DNA of 64,000 nt from Bombyx mori (GCF_030269925.1 NC_085119.1:8159001-8223000), one strand, 5' to 3'; shown: positions 36,206-47,339, counted from the stretch's first letter. Made by a program: numbers and translations. The notes: generated by a model not told the origin, from the sequence alone.

Positions 36206-36573
36206 CAGAGCCAATATATTTTAAATTAAAAAGAATAATTAAATTATAATATTTTTATTTCATTTTCTAAGCAAGCAAGGTAGGTGTTGATGTAAATTTA
36301 TTAAAAGCTAAAATTTTAAATTGAAATATGAAATTTCAAATAGTTATTATTAATAAAACATGTGCTCTATGTTTGATGATAAATTGTAATATTATATATC
36401 CAAATTACTAACCACAATTTAGTACTGCAAATTTTTACTTTTTGTATTCAATATAATGGATGCTACAACTATTCTAATACCTTTGTGTAAACTATAAAAT
36501 TTACTTGAATTAAAACATTATTTTAAAAAGCACCGTAACAAACAACAAAACTTGCTTCTAACTAATTTTGGTT
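36206..36573. other. AT-rich intergenic DNA, includes 3' flank of the ENF gene
   Basis: No frame, repeat family or RNA gene is recognised. The part next to 36573 must include the 3' untranslated region of the minus-strand ENF gene; no clear AATAAA was found. Confidence 0.5.
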
Positions 36574-36897
36574 TTAGAATATAGGTCTACATCTCCCGTC
36601 AGCTGTTCTTTTAAAGCCTGTAGCACATCCCCCCTTAAAATTATCTCTTCCTTCCTTTTCTGTTGTTGTTTTTCCTGTCGATGCTAGAGTTATCTGGGTA
36701 GCTAATTCCACTCCGCCACGTTGCACTGAATCAGAAAAGACATTGTAATAATTTTGCTCGTTATCGTCGTCTCGGAATATCAATCTATCCGATACATCTT
36801 GACCCGTTGCTTGTGCACTCTTGCTCTTGAATGCACTTGCTCCAGTTGAATTCAATAATAAAACAACACAGCACACAATAAAAACATAGCACTTCAT
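36574..36897 (-). CDS. ENF-family cytokine precursor (paralytic peptide / growth-blocking peptide type)
   Basis: A complete 107-residue one-exon precursor. Residues 1-22 ([20 protein letters not shown]...) are a signal peptide, 23-84 an acidic propeptide ending in the processing site KEGR, and 85-107 the 23-residue mature peptide. The peptide begins DNFKGG, has Cys7 and Cys19 for the family's single disulfide and the core FKRTADGRC, and ends RPIF. ENF peptides are released by proteolysis and act on haemocytes, feeding, growth and innate immunity in moths. The usual Glu at mature position 1 is Asp here, so this is a paralogue or divergent member. The frame is intact. The start is the only ATG before the hydrophobic stretch. 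Confidence 0.9.
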   Translation of the reverse strand: MKCYVFIVCCVVLLLNSTGASAFKSKSAQATGQDVSDRLIFRDDDNEQNYYNVFSDSVQRGGVELATQITLASTGKTTTEKEGRDNFKGGCATGFKRTADGRCRPIF

Positions 36898-36951
36898 GGT
36901 TAAAATTTACAAACTCCCACGTCCACTTAACTCCTCTCAATGTTTCCTTTT

Positions 36952-36956
36952 ACTGA
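36952..36956 (-). promoter_or_regulatory. Possible initiator of the ENF gene
   Basis: TCAGT on the minus strand lies 55 bp upstream of the ATG. No TATA box is seen at the expected distance, so support is weak. Confidence 0.3.
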
Positions 36957-37281
36957 TTTATTCGTAGTCTCAACACAAAAATAACTTCAAAACATTTAAA
37001 GTTTTTCAGAAGTATTAAATCATGTTCCATTCCAGGAAATAATCAAACGTCAACTACGTCAAGTTAGTTATGCTTGATGCACAATAATCGATGAGGAAAA
37101 CAGTATATAAATATACATATAATAATACTCGTTTTGTGTTTTGATTGAAATTAAATCTGAAAAGTTTTATAGTTTCTAAATTAACGCTGACATATTTTGT
37201 TTCGGTTTTTGCGAATCGCAGACATAATTAAAACTTATTTTACTCTTTAATCTCGCCTTGTTTACTGACATTTTATTATAT

Positions 37282-37675
37282 TGTTACGCCGGTAAAAGTA
37301 ACGCCATCTATCGCCCAATAGCTGAAACCAATATCAAAGGATCTAGTAATATCTAGAACGCTCGAGAAGTACAACGCCATCAATTGTCAGATAACGGAAA
37401 GTCGATAATACTCGACTTGTGAGGAATGTTCTCGACAATTCTAGGGTTGTCGTATCGACTATAAAAGCGTTTTGGAGATGGCAAGCAGCCAGTTCGTAAT
37501 CGTAACTACTCGAAGCGAAACAGCGACCGGATCACCTGAAGCTAAGCAGAGGAAGTGAATTGAGAATTTACATTTACATACACTTGTAAAGTGTTTTAAA
37601 TGTTATAAGTGCTAATACTGTTTTAAGTTGCACTTTGGTGGAACATTTATTTATCCCGAACCACAGCGCATAACA
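37282..37675. mobile_element. Solo LTR, 394 bp, probably Gypsy-type
   Basis: Begins TGTTACGCC and ends GCATAACA, with a 4-bp target duplication atat on both sides (37278-37281, 37676-37679). A TATA box (tataaaag, 37460-37467) sits mid-element as in an LTR promoter. No internal region or second LTR is nearby, so recombination between two LTRs probably left this copy. Confidence 0.75.
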
Positions 37676-37698
37676 ATATTATTTCTAATCATCCATTA

Positions 37699-38443
37699 AT
37701 AATAATAATAATAATAATAAGCCCATTTTATTTCCAAAACACAAATAGAAAAAAAGAAAAATAAGAAAAAACACCTTATCAAATAAAAATTACAAAATTA
37801 AATATAAACTTGTGCTTGGAACCCCATTCGGGTATAGGCCTCCTCCAGCTTGCTCCACTCTTCCCTATCCTTGGCTTTGTTTCTCCATTCTTTTCCAGTT
37901 GCTGCTGTTATTTCGTCGATCCATCTGCTTCTTGGTCGTCCTCTTCTTCTTTTGCCCGCTGGTCCTTCCCATGTTGTAATTTCTAATGTCCATCTTTTAT
38001 CCGTATATCTCGCAAGATGTCCTGCCCAGCGCCACTTTTGTGTCAGAGCGTACCTGAGAGCATCTATCAGCTTTGTTTTTTCTCTAATGTATTCGCTTCT
38101 TATCCTTTGTATTTTTCTTATATTCAATATACTTCTTTCCATCGCTTTCTGACAGGTCGCTAATTTTGTTTTTATTTTTGTGTTATAAGTCCATGTTTGG
38201 CACCTATATAAGAGAGTCGGAAGAATACAGGTATCCATCACAGTCTTTTTCAGATGAAGAGGGAAGGACCCTTTTAGAATTTCCTTTAAGCTCCAGAATT
38301 TTCTCCAAGTTATATTGATTCGGCGTTCGACTTCTTCTTCTTCGTTGTTGTCTTTAAATGAAGTTAATTTTCCGAGATATATATAGCTGTTTACGTACTC
38401 GTACGTACGTACGTACATATCTAGGCAATAAAAAAAAAAAAAG
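37699..38443 (-). mobile_element. 5'-truncated RTE-type LINE with target duplications
   Basis: A 745-bp insertion flanked by direct repeats tcatccatta at 37689-37698 and 38444-38453. The left (3') end carries a (TTA)n microsatellite tail, as RTE elements do. The right end is truncated next to an A/T run. The exact target duplication makes this a clean retrotransposition event. Confidence 0.85.
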
Positions 38444-38460
38444 TCATCCATTATTACCAC
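37798..38460 (-). pseudogene. C-terminal part of an RTE-type reverse transcriptase
   Basis: 220 open codons. Recognisable family signatures begin at about residue 26: YIYLGKLTSF, ERRINITWRKFWSLKEI, LKKTVMDTCILPTLLYRCQT, MERSILNI, then ALTQKWRWAGHLARYTDKRW, GKRRRGRPRSRWIDEI and EEWSKLEEAYTRMG. These follow the polymerase domain in endonuclease-reverse transcriptases; the catalytic YADD region is missing. The first 25 residues read through the truncation point and host DNA. The frame is still open, so the copy is fairly young but not functional. The plus-strand frame at 37850-38152 is its shadow. Confidence 0.85.
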
Positions 38461-38750
38461 GAAAACGTAAAGTATTCGAAACGTCGAAAATAATAACGTA
38501 AAATGATCGTCATCACGGTCTAAACGAAGTCATTGTAGCCTAAAAGAAATGACGCTCGATGTACTCGCATCGAGTAATACGAATAAGCCATGTTCAAATC
38601 CCTCAGACAGACACTAATCGTTCTACGAGCTTAACTCATATTCACGAACGACTTCGATTCAGTGTAATAAAAAAAACAAGTGAAAATTAAAATTATCGTA
38701 ATTACGATACAATTGAAACACAGATCTCAAGTCTGAAGGTGGCTTCGTAA
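38454..38750. other. Intergenic DNA, nothing recognised
   Basis: Short stretch between the RTE insertion and the Jockey fragment. It is not clearly part of either, and no gene signal is seen. Confidence 0.4.
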
Positions 38751-38754
38751 CAAG

Positions 38755-39355
38755 GTGACACTCTACAAAACTTGCATACATACGTTCTGTCATAACCTAT
38801 GCAAGTGTAGTGCTCGCTCACGCGGCCCGTACACACATTATCTCTCTCCAGATCATCCAATCCTGTTTCTGCAAGATAGACATCGGAGCCCCGTGGTATG
38901 TGAGGAATGTTCATGTTTACGATAACCTTAACCTAAAACCGATACGTAGGTATCTTAAAGAAGCGTCAGAACGCTACTTTGAAAAAGCGGCGCCACACGA
39001 CAGCACTTTTAGCGTGGCTACTGTTAACTACTTATCCGACCCAAGCGACGGGGCAAAGTAAAGCCGCCGTCGCCAAAAACATGTCATATCGGACCCCCGG
39101 ATTCACTCTCGGTGCTTTTACGCCCTTCAAGCACCGGTCACCGTCCTCGTCGAACTCCTCGAAATGATGAAAAGTTCGACGAGTGAACTAGCCCATTGAC
39201 ACAAGCCACTGAATTTCTCCCCGGATCTTCTCAGTAGATCGCAATTCCGATCCAGTACTGCTCTTACTAGGGCTAGTGTAAGCAATTCTCTCAGGTTGAG
39301 CCCGTAAGCTCACCTAGCCCCTTGGGCTACCAACGATTAGGTAGGGAAAAAAGTG
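38755..39355 (+). mobile_element. Jockey-type LINE, 3' end (broken)
   Basis: Plus-strand frames give TYASVVLAHAARTH, IGAPWYVRNVHVYDNLN, RRYLKEASERYFEKAAPHDS and a broken tail, the usual C terminus of Bombyx Jockey-type reverse transcriptases. A frameshift lies near 38,790 and another after 39,060. The 3' untranslated part (cactgaatttctcc ... ctaccaacgattagg) continues to about 39,355 and is shared with the copies at 43.8, 50.7 and 62.3 kb. 5' truncated and inactive. Confidence 0.8.
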
Positions 39356-39491
39356 GATGGCGATATTCATGTCTATGGGTTGCAGTAACCACTAAAATCC
39401 GTTTTCCTAATCTATGGTCATAAGTTAACGGAATGTACTTAAGTTATAAAATTAAATGCCAGATTGGATCCGACAAATGTAGTGTAAGTTT

Positions 39492-39714
39492 TACTGGTGG
39501 TGGGACCTCTTGAGAGTCCACACGGGTAGGTACCGTCACTGCTGCCGCGAAGCAGTAATGCGTTTCGGTATGAAGGGTGGGGTAGCCGTTGTAACTATAC
39601 TGAGACCTTAGAACTTATATATCAAGGTGGGTGGCGCATTTACGTTGTAGATGTCTATGGGCTCCAGTAACCACTTCACACCAGGTGGGCTGTGAGCTCG
39701 TCTACCTATCTAAG
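39492..39714 (+). mobile_element. Bm1 SINE body
   Basis: From actggtggtgggacctcttg to gtgagctcgtctacctatct; the tRNA-like head and the A tail are missing. The overlapping frames at 39631-39912 and 39706-39981 have no independent support. Confidence 0.88.
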
Positions 39715-40400
39715 CTGTGGCGGGTAGCCATCATACAACGCAAGATATTTGACAGATGCCTGAATCTCACTTACGACATTTTCAAGATAAGCTCGCATAT
39801 ATACAAGTTCCGAACAACAACATTCAGACCGTCGGTCTACCGAGCAAATATCACCCGCTCGGTGGAACATCTTCCCTTTGTCGTATATCTCTACAAAACA
39901 ATAAATAAATAAAAAACCCGAGATCTTACATAGAGACATAAGCCGCAAATACGATGCAACGTTACTACGGCTGTAGTTCAACGAACAGTTAACTAACTAC
40001 TAAAAAATCTTTTTATTTCATTTTTTCAACGAAATTACAAGGCAAGCCGTCGGTACTCATGAACCATAAAAGCTGTTTATACTATATAGTTCAGCTCATC
40101 GTGGGCCTCGTTAGCGGACCCGCAATACAAACTCGCTTCAGTGACTGCATCCAGATTTGTTTGGTCAGATACCCATTATTTACGTAAGATACAATGTTTT
40201 AATATGAGGCCAGTTGTTCGGGTAATAGAAAACATAACGTGTCCTTTTGTCGGAAGTGGGACGTATTTTTAAACACACACTGGACGGCACCATCTATTTG
40301 TTATTGATTATTTTCGTTTTATAGAGCCGTCTTTTTAATAATATTGAAAACAGAATCACGAATATAGAAACGTCATATGATTAACTTGGAGATCTTTTTT
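39715..40400. other. Intergenic DNA, nothing recognised
   Basis: AT-rich with no supported gene, no strong repeat family and no RNA gene. Confidence 0.45.
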
Positions 40401-40407
40401 TATTTTT

Positions 40408-40530
40408 TTCGCTTAGTTGGGCCGCCCCACCCTCCAAACCGAAACGCATTAGTGCTTCACGGCAGAAATAGGCGGGGTGGTGGTACCTACCCGTGCGGAC
40501 CCACAAGAGATCCTACCACCAGTCTGTATG
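40408..40530 (-). mobile_element. Bm1 SINE fragment
   Basis: Contains ccgaaacgcattagtgcttc, cggcagaaataggcggggtg and cctaccaccagt, all in Bm1 minus-strand order; truncated on both sides. Confidence 0.85.
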
Positions 40531-41413
40531 TTCATCGTGCATAGAAAGAAGTATGTAATCATTTATTAGAATATAAATTCACTGCAAATGTATTTTTGGA
40601 GTCTGCGCAGAGGAACAAGTTGATTCAACAACAATTTTTTAGATTCAACGAATAAAGAACAAAAGTGCATATAATATTTGAATACAGTAGATTAAAAAAA
40701 TTTTTTTTCAAACATTTTTATATGTGTAAATAAATTTATATTTTATCAAGGTTTCAATTCGTTCAAGTATACTTCAAATAAAACGCTATTCAATTTTAAT
40801 TTAATTCTTTATTTCAAGCATATAAAATACACACAAACTCATTTAAGGATAACAATACAATTTATTGCAATTCCAACGAGTAATACCTACTTAAATTGAA
40901 GTGGAAAGAAATCATACTATATAGCCTTCGATTTAATTAGGTATAAAATATTTATGACAGTAATTTATTATATTTTATAAAAAGCATGTGAAAATACAGA
41001 TTATCGTTTTAATTTCAAAAAAATATGCTTGATGTGGACCATAAAGTATGGCATAAATACAGATACATTATTTTTGCGAGCGGAGTTGAAATTTTGTGAT
41101 TAAATTTGCCACGAAAATATTTTTAAATAAATACATCCAACGGTAATTTAGGACTTTTCATAGTGCATAAAAATTACACATACCTTACATGTGTACATTA
41201 AAAGGGTGGTGTAGCAGTCTAGCTAGTGAATTGATAGTTACTAAAACCTTCACCAAAAGTCCACTTTATAAGGAATCGAAACTTTCCTTTCACATAATTG
41301 TGAAATTGATTGTTACATGCACATGCTTAGCCAAATCTAGTTATTTGTTGAATAATTTATAGTAAATTTATATTAAATTTAAAATAACAAACAGTAGTGT
41401 TGCTTAATTTTCT

Positions 41414-43711
41414 TTAGTTACACGGCTTGCTTTTATGTTTTTTCTCTTTCTTTTCCTGAAAACAAGAATTTTACAAATTATTGTTTACAACAATAAGCTT
41501 TATTTCGGTGTCTGTATTTTTTTTTTATTACCCTAGTAGGCAGACGAGCGTACGGCCCACCTGATGGTGAGTGGTTACCGTCGCACATAGAGCCAGTTAA
41601 ATTTTATTTTACATTTCCAAAACTTTACCGTTTTTTTTTTTTGAGATGAACAAATATGGAACTTTGAATAAGTCTGTGACTCACGACTCAATTTGAGGAC
41701 TAATAATGGACATGGAATTTTCATTCATATCCATTCAAATACTCTTTTCTAGAAACGAAACGAAATATTTAATAGCTGTATAAAGTTATTGGAACAGTCC
41801 ATCATTATTGCTCATTAGAGCCGCAATCGAAGCTCGCTTCAAAAAATTCAACACAACGCCAACATTTTTCAAACAAATTGGAGTGTTCTACCGCTAGATT
41901 CGTGTAGGCCAGTTTTTATTACTTACTCAATTGTCGAGTCAAGTTTTTCAACTTAATAATTAAGTTACGCTGATCAGACTGAAGCGAATAATCGAGGAAA
42001 TTATAAACACTTTATCAAATTGCAAAAAGGGAAGTAAAGGTATCGTGGATATTTGTGTCACTTACAGAACCACAACCCGAGCCGCCATCATTAGAGTCAT
42101 CATGGTGTGAGCTATTCTGTAATAAAGAAAACCATTTGAAAAGCCAGTTCCATTATTTTCGGAAGCATGCCCCTCAATCCATGTGTGTCTTATCATTACA
42201 GAAGCACTTAGTTTCGTATCAAAGTAGTACTGCAGCTTCTTTTCATTGAATGAGAAAGCTCTCCATAATGTGAATTGAACCAACACATGGAGAATTTGAA
42301 AAAAAAAAAATGATATACGAAAAATAAAATAAAAAAGGATAATTTCTAAGTTTTTATGATGTTCAAAATAGATGAGCAGACTGAGCAATATTGTTCTGCG
42401 ATAAAATTCCTTTACTCTGCCTTACCTTCTTCGTCTTGAATCTGGGTACCTAACCCACTTTACCAATTACCTAACAATTATATACGTAAAACATTAATGA
42501 TTTCATTTTCCACCTAATCATTTGGCACAAAATTCAACATTTTAGTAAATTACTCTTAATATTATTTTTTTGGATATTTAAATGATTCTATTAACTCGAT
42601 TATCGATCCAATCCAATGTTAAGATAAGGTCCAACCCAATTAGATGTACCTATATTTTTATGACAATGTAATATTTCGATCATAAATTTTATTTCTTTTT
42701 TGACTGTACCCATTTTAATTATTAGCGCGCTATAAAATTTATTACCAAGGCATTTATTGCACTCATGATGACCGTAAGCGACCACTTTTTATATGCCTAT
42801 AGATCATAATAGGTCACCCAGCCGTGTACTTCAAAACTACACCAATAACCATGTATTTCTATAGGTTGCAAACTCTGAGCGCTCAGGAAATGGAAACAGT
42901 GATACTCAGTTCAGAAAGTTTTGACCTTTTTATTTAAAAAACGTTGCTGATACCCCTTTGCCATGACCGTCGATATAATTAGTTATTGATTCAAGAGATT
43001 AATTAAAAATATTATTTTCGAAAACACTTACCTGATCACAATCGCATCCTGAGTCATAGGATTTTATTCTGTAAAATAAACGAGTCAAATTATAAACATG
43101 TTAAAATTCTTTTTAATGAATACTGATCTATACTCTATACTAATATTATAAAGAGGAAAGATTTGTTTGTTTGTTTGTTTCGAATAGGCTCCGAAACTAC
43201 TGGACCGATTTGAAAAATTATTTTTCCATTAGAAGCCGACATTGTCCCTGATGAACATAGGCTACTTTTTTTTATTTTTTTTTTATTTTTTTTTTTTTGG
43301 TTTCATGTGTGTTTTAATGTTTCCGAAGCGAAGCGAGGGCGGGTCGCTAGTGTTATATAAAAAGATTAATAGGTTCGTCGTTACATTTACGCTTCCTCAA
43401 TGGCTAAGTTAAATTATATGTATTTTTAGGTAGTTATTGAGAATAACCGGGTCTAATATTTAGTATTAGTTTTATTTAAATATGCTTAAAAATTAAAATT
43501 ATATACTAATTAAAAAAACTATATAATATCGATAGAATACAATAATGGTACAGTTTTTTGCATGTCGAATCATCATTGATCTGTAGTAAAAACTGCTAGA
43601 ATGTTTAGGTTTAAAATTATGGTGAAACACTTACTTTTTTAAGCACGGGTTACTTTCTGTTACGACGACCACTGCAGCGAGTATAAGACAGATCACAAGA
43701 ACTTTATTCAT
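41414..43711 (-). CDS. Gene B: compact paralogue, 68-residue secreted Cys-containing peptide
   Basis: Spliced CDS: 43711-43635, 43068-43032, 42116-42066 and 41455-41414. The signal part is MNKVLVICLILAAVVVV then TESNPCLKK; the rest is IKSYDSGCDCDQ, NSSHHDDSNDGGSGCGS and EKKEKKHKSKPCN. Phases match gene A exactly (split codon after exon one, then phase 0). All donors are GTAAGT and all acceptors end CAG. The mature part has five cysteines, against two in gene A, so it could be a small disulfide-linked peptide or a dimer. I do not recognise the family. Conservation of every junction and an open frame suggest selection, but no expression evidence exists here. Confidence 0.82.
41519..41600 (-). 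mobile_element. 3'-end fragment of a LINE
   Basis: A T-run is followed by attaccctagtaggcagacg, cgtacggcccacctgatggt and gagtggttaccgtcg, the 3' end of a common Bombyx LINE in minus orientation. It is absent at the matching place in copy A (near 1240), so it inserted after the duplication. Related 3' ends are at 52.3-52.6 kb. Confidence 0.65.
42066..42116 (-). CDS. Single repeat exon of gene B
   Basis: 51 nt, phase 0, reads NSSHHDDSNDGGSGCGS. Acceptor TTTCTTTATTACAG and donor GTAAGTGA are nearly identical to those of the 68 exons in gene A. Only one copy exists in this locus, which makes it the natural outgroup for the array. Confidence 0.85.
43032..43068 (-). CDS. Gene B 37-nt coding exon
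   Basis: Completes the split Lys codon and encodes IKSYDSGCDCDQ; the donor is GTAAGT. It is nine nucleotides longer than the gene A exon and carries a CDC motif. Confidence 0.8.
43127..43350 (+). mobile_element. Nonautonomous Helitron
   Basis: Starts TCTATACTAATATTATAAA-type sequence directly after A and ends GGGTCGCTAG before T, the TC...CTAG borders and A/T insertion site of Helitrons. The (TTTG)n stretch and the ggaccgatttgaaaaatt segment are usual for lepidopteran copies. Copy A has the empty site near 30,845. Confidence 0.8.
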
Positions 43712-43727
43712 TTTGCTCCAAGTTTTT
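43635..43727 (-). CDS. Gene B signal-peptide exon (ATG at 43711)
   Basis: 77 coding nt preceded by acceptor TTTTTTTTTCTAG at 43730-43728 and 16 untranslated nt. MNKVLVICLILAAVVVV is a signal peptide; TESNPCLKK follows. Compared with gene A, a Cys replaces Phe at position 23. Confidence 0.85.
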
Positions 43728-43792
43728 CTAGAAAAAAAAAACGCACCTACATCAATAGTTTATACATTTATTGCAATATCTATCAACATTTG

Positions 43793-43988
43793 AGCCCACT
43801 GAGTTTCTCGGCGGATCTTCTCAGTGGGTCGCGTTTCCTATCCGGTGGCAGATTCTGCGAACCACCGCTCTTGCTAGAGTCAGTGTTAGCAGCACTCCGG
43901 TTAGAGCCCCGTGAGCTCACCTACATACGTTAAGGTGAAGCTGAAATAGCCTCTCAAGGCTATCAGAAAAGGCAGGAAAAAAATAATA
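43793..43988 (+). mobile_element. Jockey-type LINE 3' untranslated fragment
   Basis: cccactgagtttctcggcgg, gatcttctcagtgggtcg and cgtgagctcacctac match the 3' untranslated parts of the Jockey copies at 39.2, 50.7 and 62.3 kb. Severely 5' truncated. Copy A has the empty site near 31,685. Confidence 0.75.
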
Positions 43989-44523
43989 ATTTTGTATTTT
44001 GAATTTACACGTTGCTGTCACGTGTATTGGACCAATTATCGCAATTGTTCTTCGATAAATGACTATGTCAGAGCAACCAAAACCAAACATACAATGCTAA
44101 CCTAATTTGGGACAAAAGTAGTAATGAAACTTAAAACACTTTGGCACAATTATATAGTAGACTTGAGCATTCAAGTTACTCTTAGATTACATTAAGCTGG
44201 AGAAAAACCTTGTGAATAATAAGATAGAGTTCGTAAATGTAATTAATATAGATACAATCAACAAGTATTGTAAAAGCTACGGACCTCATAGTATACTCTG
44301 GTATCGTAGACCACAACCATTAAATAAACATGTCTGATGACCCAACTATTATTTGAAGGAAGCGAATATCCCAGCAATTTTTGTTAGAAAATGCCTTTAT
44401 GGTAAGTTCACGATCTATCTAGCGCATACTTTGTGATTGCAATGCATACCATTATACTGGACATGTTACTTCATGGCTATCCGACTAAAAACTAGGATTT
44501 TGATACGAAAGATCCTAAGCTAT

Positions 44524-44785
44524 TTTTTTTTTTTTTTTATATATTTACACAATCACGCCACGTTAACTAGTCCCGTGCTAAGTTCGTAAAGAACTTGTGT
44601 TACAAGTACCAGATAACGGAAATAAATATAATATTTTTATTATACACATACATATATTTAATATACACCCATAACCCTGGAAAGACATTTATATTTATCA
44701 TACAAATATCTTCCCTTGGCGGGATTTGAACCCGCGACCCCCTTGTGTAGTGACCATGTCACTTATCACTACACCAGACGGCCGT
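44524..44785 (-). mobile_element. tRNA-derived SINE with target duplication
   Basis: Minus strand begins AACGGCCGTCTGGTGTAGTG (A box region), then GGGTTCAAATCC (B box), and ends in an A tail at 44524. It is flanked by an 8-bp direct repeat taagctat at 44516-44523 and 44786-44793. Different from Bm1. Absent from copy A. Because of the diverged body it is not a functional tRNA gene. Confidence 0.85.
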
Positions 44786-45064
44786 TAAGCTATGCACCTA
44801 ATGACTCTCTCGAAGAATTAACATGAAAGCTAAAACTTCAATAATGAGTACAATTTTATATCCTTAGCGCGAGTGGACATAGCGCCCTATTTTTACCAAG
44901 ATTAGGTATATACAAGTACACATATGGCGACATTTATATTGTACTGTTTAAGTAATCACAATAATAAAATGCGGGCCGTAAACATGTCTGTCCACAAATA
45001 TACCACACATATTCAATATTAAATAACACTTCAGAATAGTAGAAATAGATTATGAATAACTTAC

Positions 45065-45152
45065 CAAGGTGCTTTACAAAGTTTTTTAAATTTTGGGTTT
45101 TTTAGACTAGGCAAGTTATGGACAGGGCTTATTATTATATAGTGAATACATT
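45065..45152 (-). other. Gene B noncoding first exon
   Basis: By alignment with gene A: donor GTAAGT at 45064-45059 and start region near 45152. The TATA and initiator motifs are weakened (TAATAAAATA, TCAAT), so transcription may be lower or start elsewhere. Confidence 0.5.
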
Positions 45153-45790
45153 GAAGCTCCGTTAACTTATGTATATATACTATTTTATTACTATGCTAAT
45201 TACAATAATTTCACGCATTATTAAATATAAACCAAATAACTGCCGTGAAAAGTGTAATTAATTTATTAATTATAAATCAATAATTATATCTGTAGAATTA
45301 ACAAAATAAATACAGCTGCGACGAACTCGTGAAAGTCAAATGAAAAATAAATGGTGACTTTGTAAATAAACAATTTATTTACGTAATATAGAGGGCACTT
45401 AAAGGAGTTTTTATTTTGATGCTGATTTCTCAATGAGTAATTATATATATCAGCACGCATAATCACGGCCATAAATATACTCATATTTATTTTTTCATTC
45501 TTAAAAATTTACAATTTGGCGGGAAATTTTATGAGCTTATTTAATGATAATCTTATCAGTTATTGATACGGTTTTCTATTCCGACTCTGTGCCGAGATTT
45601 CTCGAACATCTATTTGCTTGTATTTGCTGCGAAGCAACCACGTGTTCCAATTCGAAAGTTTTCACAGTCATAGTGCTATTGCAATTGCAATTGCTGACTA
45701 AAGACAGATTTCGGAATTCACCAGTATGATATTTATGAACATCGCTAGCCTGCAGTTGACACTGAGCTACCAATGTTCATCAATTAGAAA

Positions 45791-47339
45791 AAAAATAACA
45801 TTTTTTTTAAAAATGAATGCATATATTTCATAGATTTTTCTGTTTTTTTAAACAATTATTTTTGTAAACTACGTATATCCATCCTCCCCATCCTGTCTTT
45901 TAAGCTATTATTGCTTCTCGGCAAAAATAGAAACCCCAATGGCACTAACCAATACATATTTTAAATATGCTCTACCGTCACTCAGTTTTAAGTAATTCCT
46001 TGAATCATTAAACACATTTATAGAATCATTAATATACCTTCGTTTCAATACCATTAGTGCGACAACCTAGAAACCATTATCTGTTCTTTGGCACGATTAC
46101 TTAAAGCGACCGACCAAAGTCCACGGGCCTATGCCTCGGAATCCAAAACCTCAATCGATACTATCTTATTTAGGATTACACGATAAACGTTCGTGAACTC
46201 AGCAAGAAAACAAGCTCCTTACACAAATAGAAGGGATTTTAATATCCTTAAGTAGTGATGATACTGGCCTCCCGTATAAAGGAGTTGCAAAGTAATCCAC
46301 TGGAGGAGCACAGCGATCTTGCAAATCTGCTTGAGTCATCGCATCCTTTTCAAATAAACAGGGTCCGAGAGGTCCGAGGGAAGAAATGTTTATACTTAAT
46401 TTGGTTACTAAGCTTTGTGAGATTTTATTTTGGATAGATTTATTTTTTATCGGAATAAAATATTTTTATAAAGTCTTGATGAGTGGATTGCGGTGATTAA
46501 ATCAACAGACGACTTAATTGTGGAGCTTGCCCGTTTCCACGTGGTTATCGTTCATGAGCACTTCTATAGAAAACCAGTGTTTTGCTACCTGCGTAATCGT
46601 GAAGATTTAAATTAAATTCGCTGGATTGCGTGTGTGAAAATATTCGGAACAAAAACTTTTATCCGGAAGACATTCCACAAATTTTCTACTATTTCCTTTC
46701 TCTGTTCAAACAAATTATCCTAGCATTAGTGTTTATTACATATTTTGTCACGGTTTGCTTTTACGGTACAAATTTGTTTTCATAATAACTGAGAAAATAA
46801 CCGAAAATATCGTGTTTGTTTACAACTACGACTATTTAGTTTCCTACCGTTGTGGAAATCGGATCGTCAAGCGATTCGCGTTGCGCACTCGGAAGTTAAA
46901 TTATGAACCGGCTTAAAACTTCCCTATGAAGCGAAGTTCGGAAATAGCATTATAAATTCACCAGTTTACAATCACAACGCTAGTCGACGATGAAAAAAAA
47001 AAAAGCCTAGCCAACGAAACTCATTCTAACTTTTCCTATTTTTCTGCGTTAATTTCACCTGAACCCATTACAGTTTGCAGCGTTCCTTAGTGAACGTTTC
47101 TATTAGGCTTCTTAGATTGCATTTTAAATGGCTTTCCGAAAGTTTTGGACTTTAAAAAATTTTACGTAGCATTTCATTACTATTCATGAATGAATGAGTC
47201 ATGCCAGTAACAATTTCCTATGTAATTAGTGAAATTTTACTGATTACAGATGTAATTTTTGTTGCTTGGCACCTTGTTACGAAAAGAAAATTTACTTCGT
47301 TTGCAGATCATGGGGTAGAGACAATTTAGTAAAAACGCA
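45791..47339. other. Intergenic DNA, nothing firmly recognised
   Basis: AT-rich with several A/T runs. The plus-strand frame at 46255-46437 has no start context or domain that would support a gene. A short Bm1-like trace (tattgcttctcggcaaaaatag) lies near 45,905. No RNA gene is seen. Confidence 0.45.

Larger units (their letters stand above)
40736..45790. repeat. Segmental duplication, copy B (carries gene B)
   Basis: Aligns with 443-33,135 outside the exon array. It starts at tttatattttatcaagg and ends after the caatgttcatcaatt stretch that matches the region near 33.12 kb. It has private insertions: a LINE 3' end (41.5 kb), a Helitron (43.1 kb), a Jockey 3' end (43.8 kb) and a tRNA-derived SINE (44.5 kb). 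It has no exon array. Confidence 0.85.

Noticed and set aside
37850..38152. 100-codon plus-strand frame with hydrophobic stretches
   Set aside because: It is the antisense shadow of the RTE reverse transcriptase frame; hydrophobicity comes from the complement of Lys/Glu-rich codons.
42062..42388. 108-codon minus-strand frame
   Set aside because: It includes the gene B repeat exon but in a different frame and reads through its acceptor into intron; splicing explains the locus better.
44700..44790. Functional tRNA gene
   Set aside because: A- and B-box-like motifs are present, but the sequence continues into a SINE body with an A tail and has SINE target duplications.
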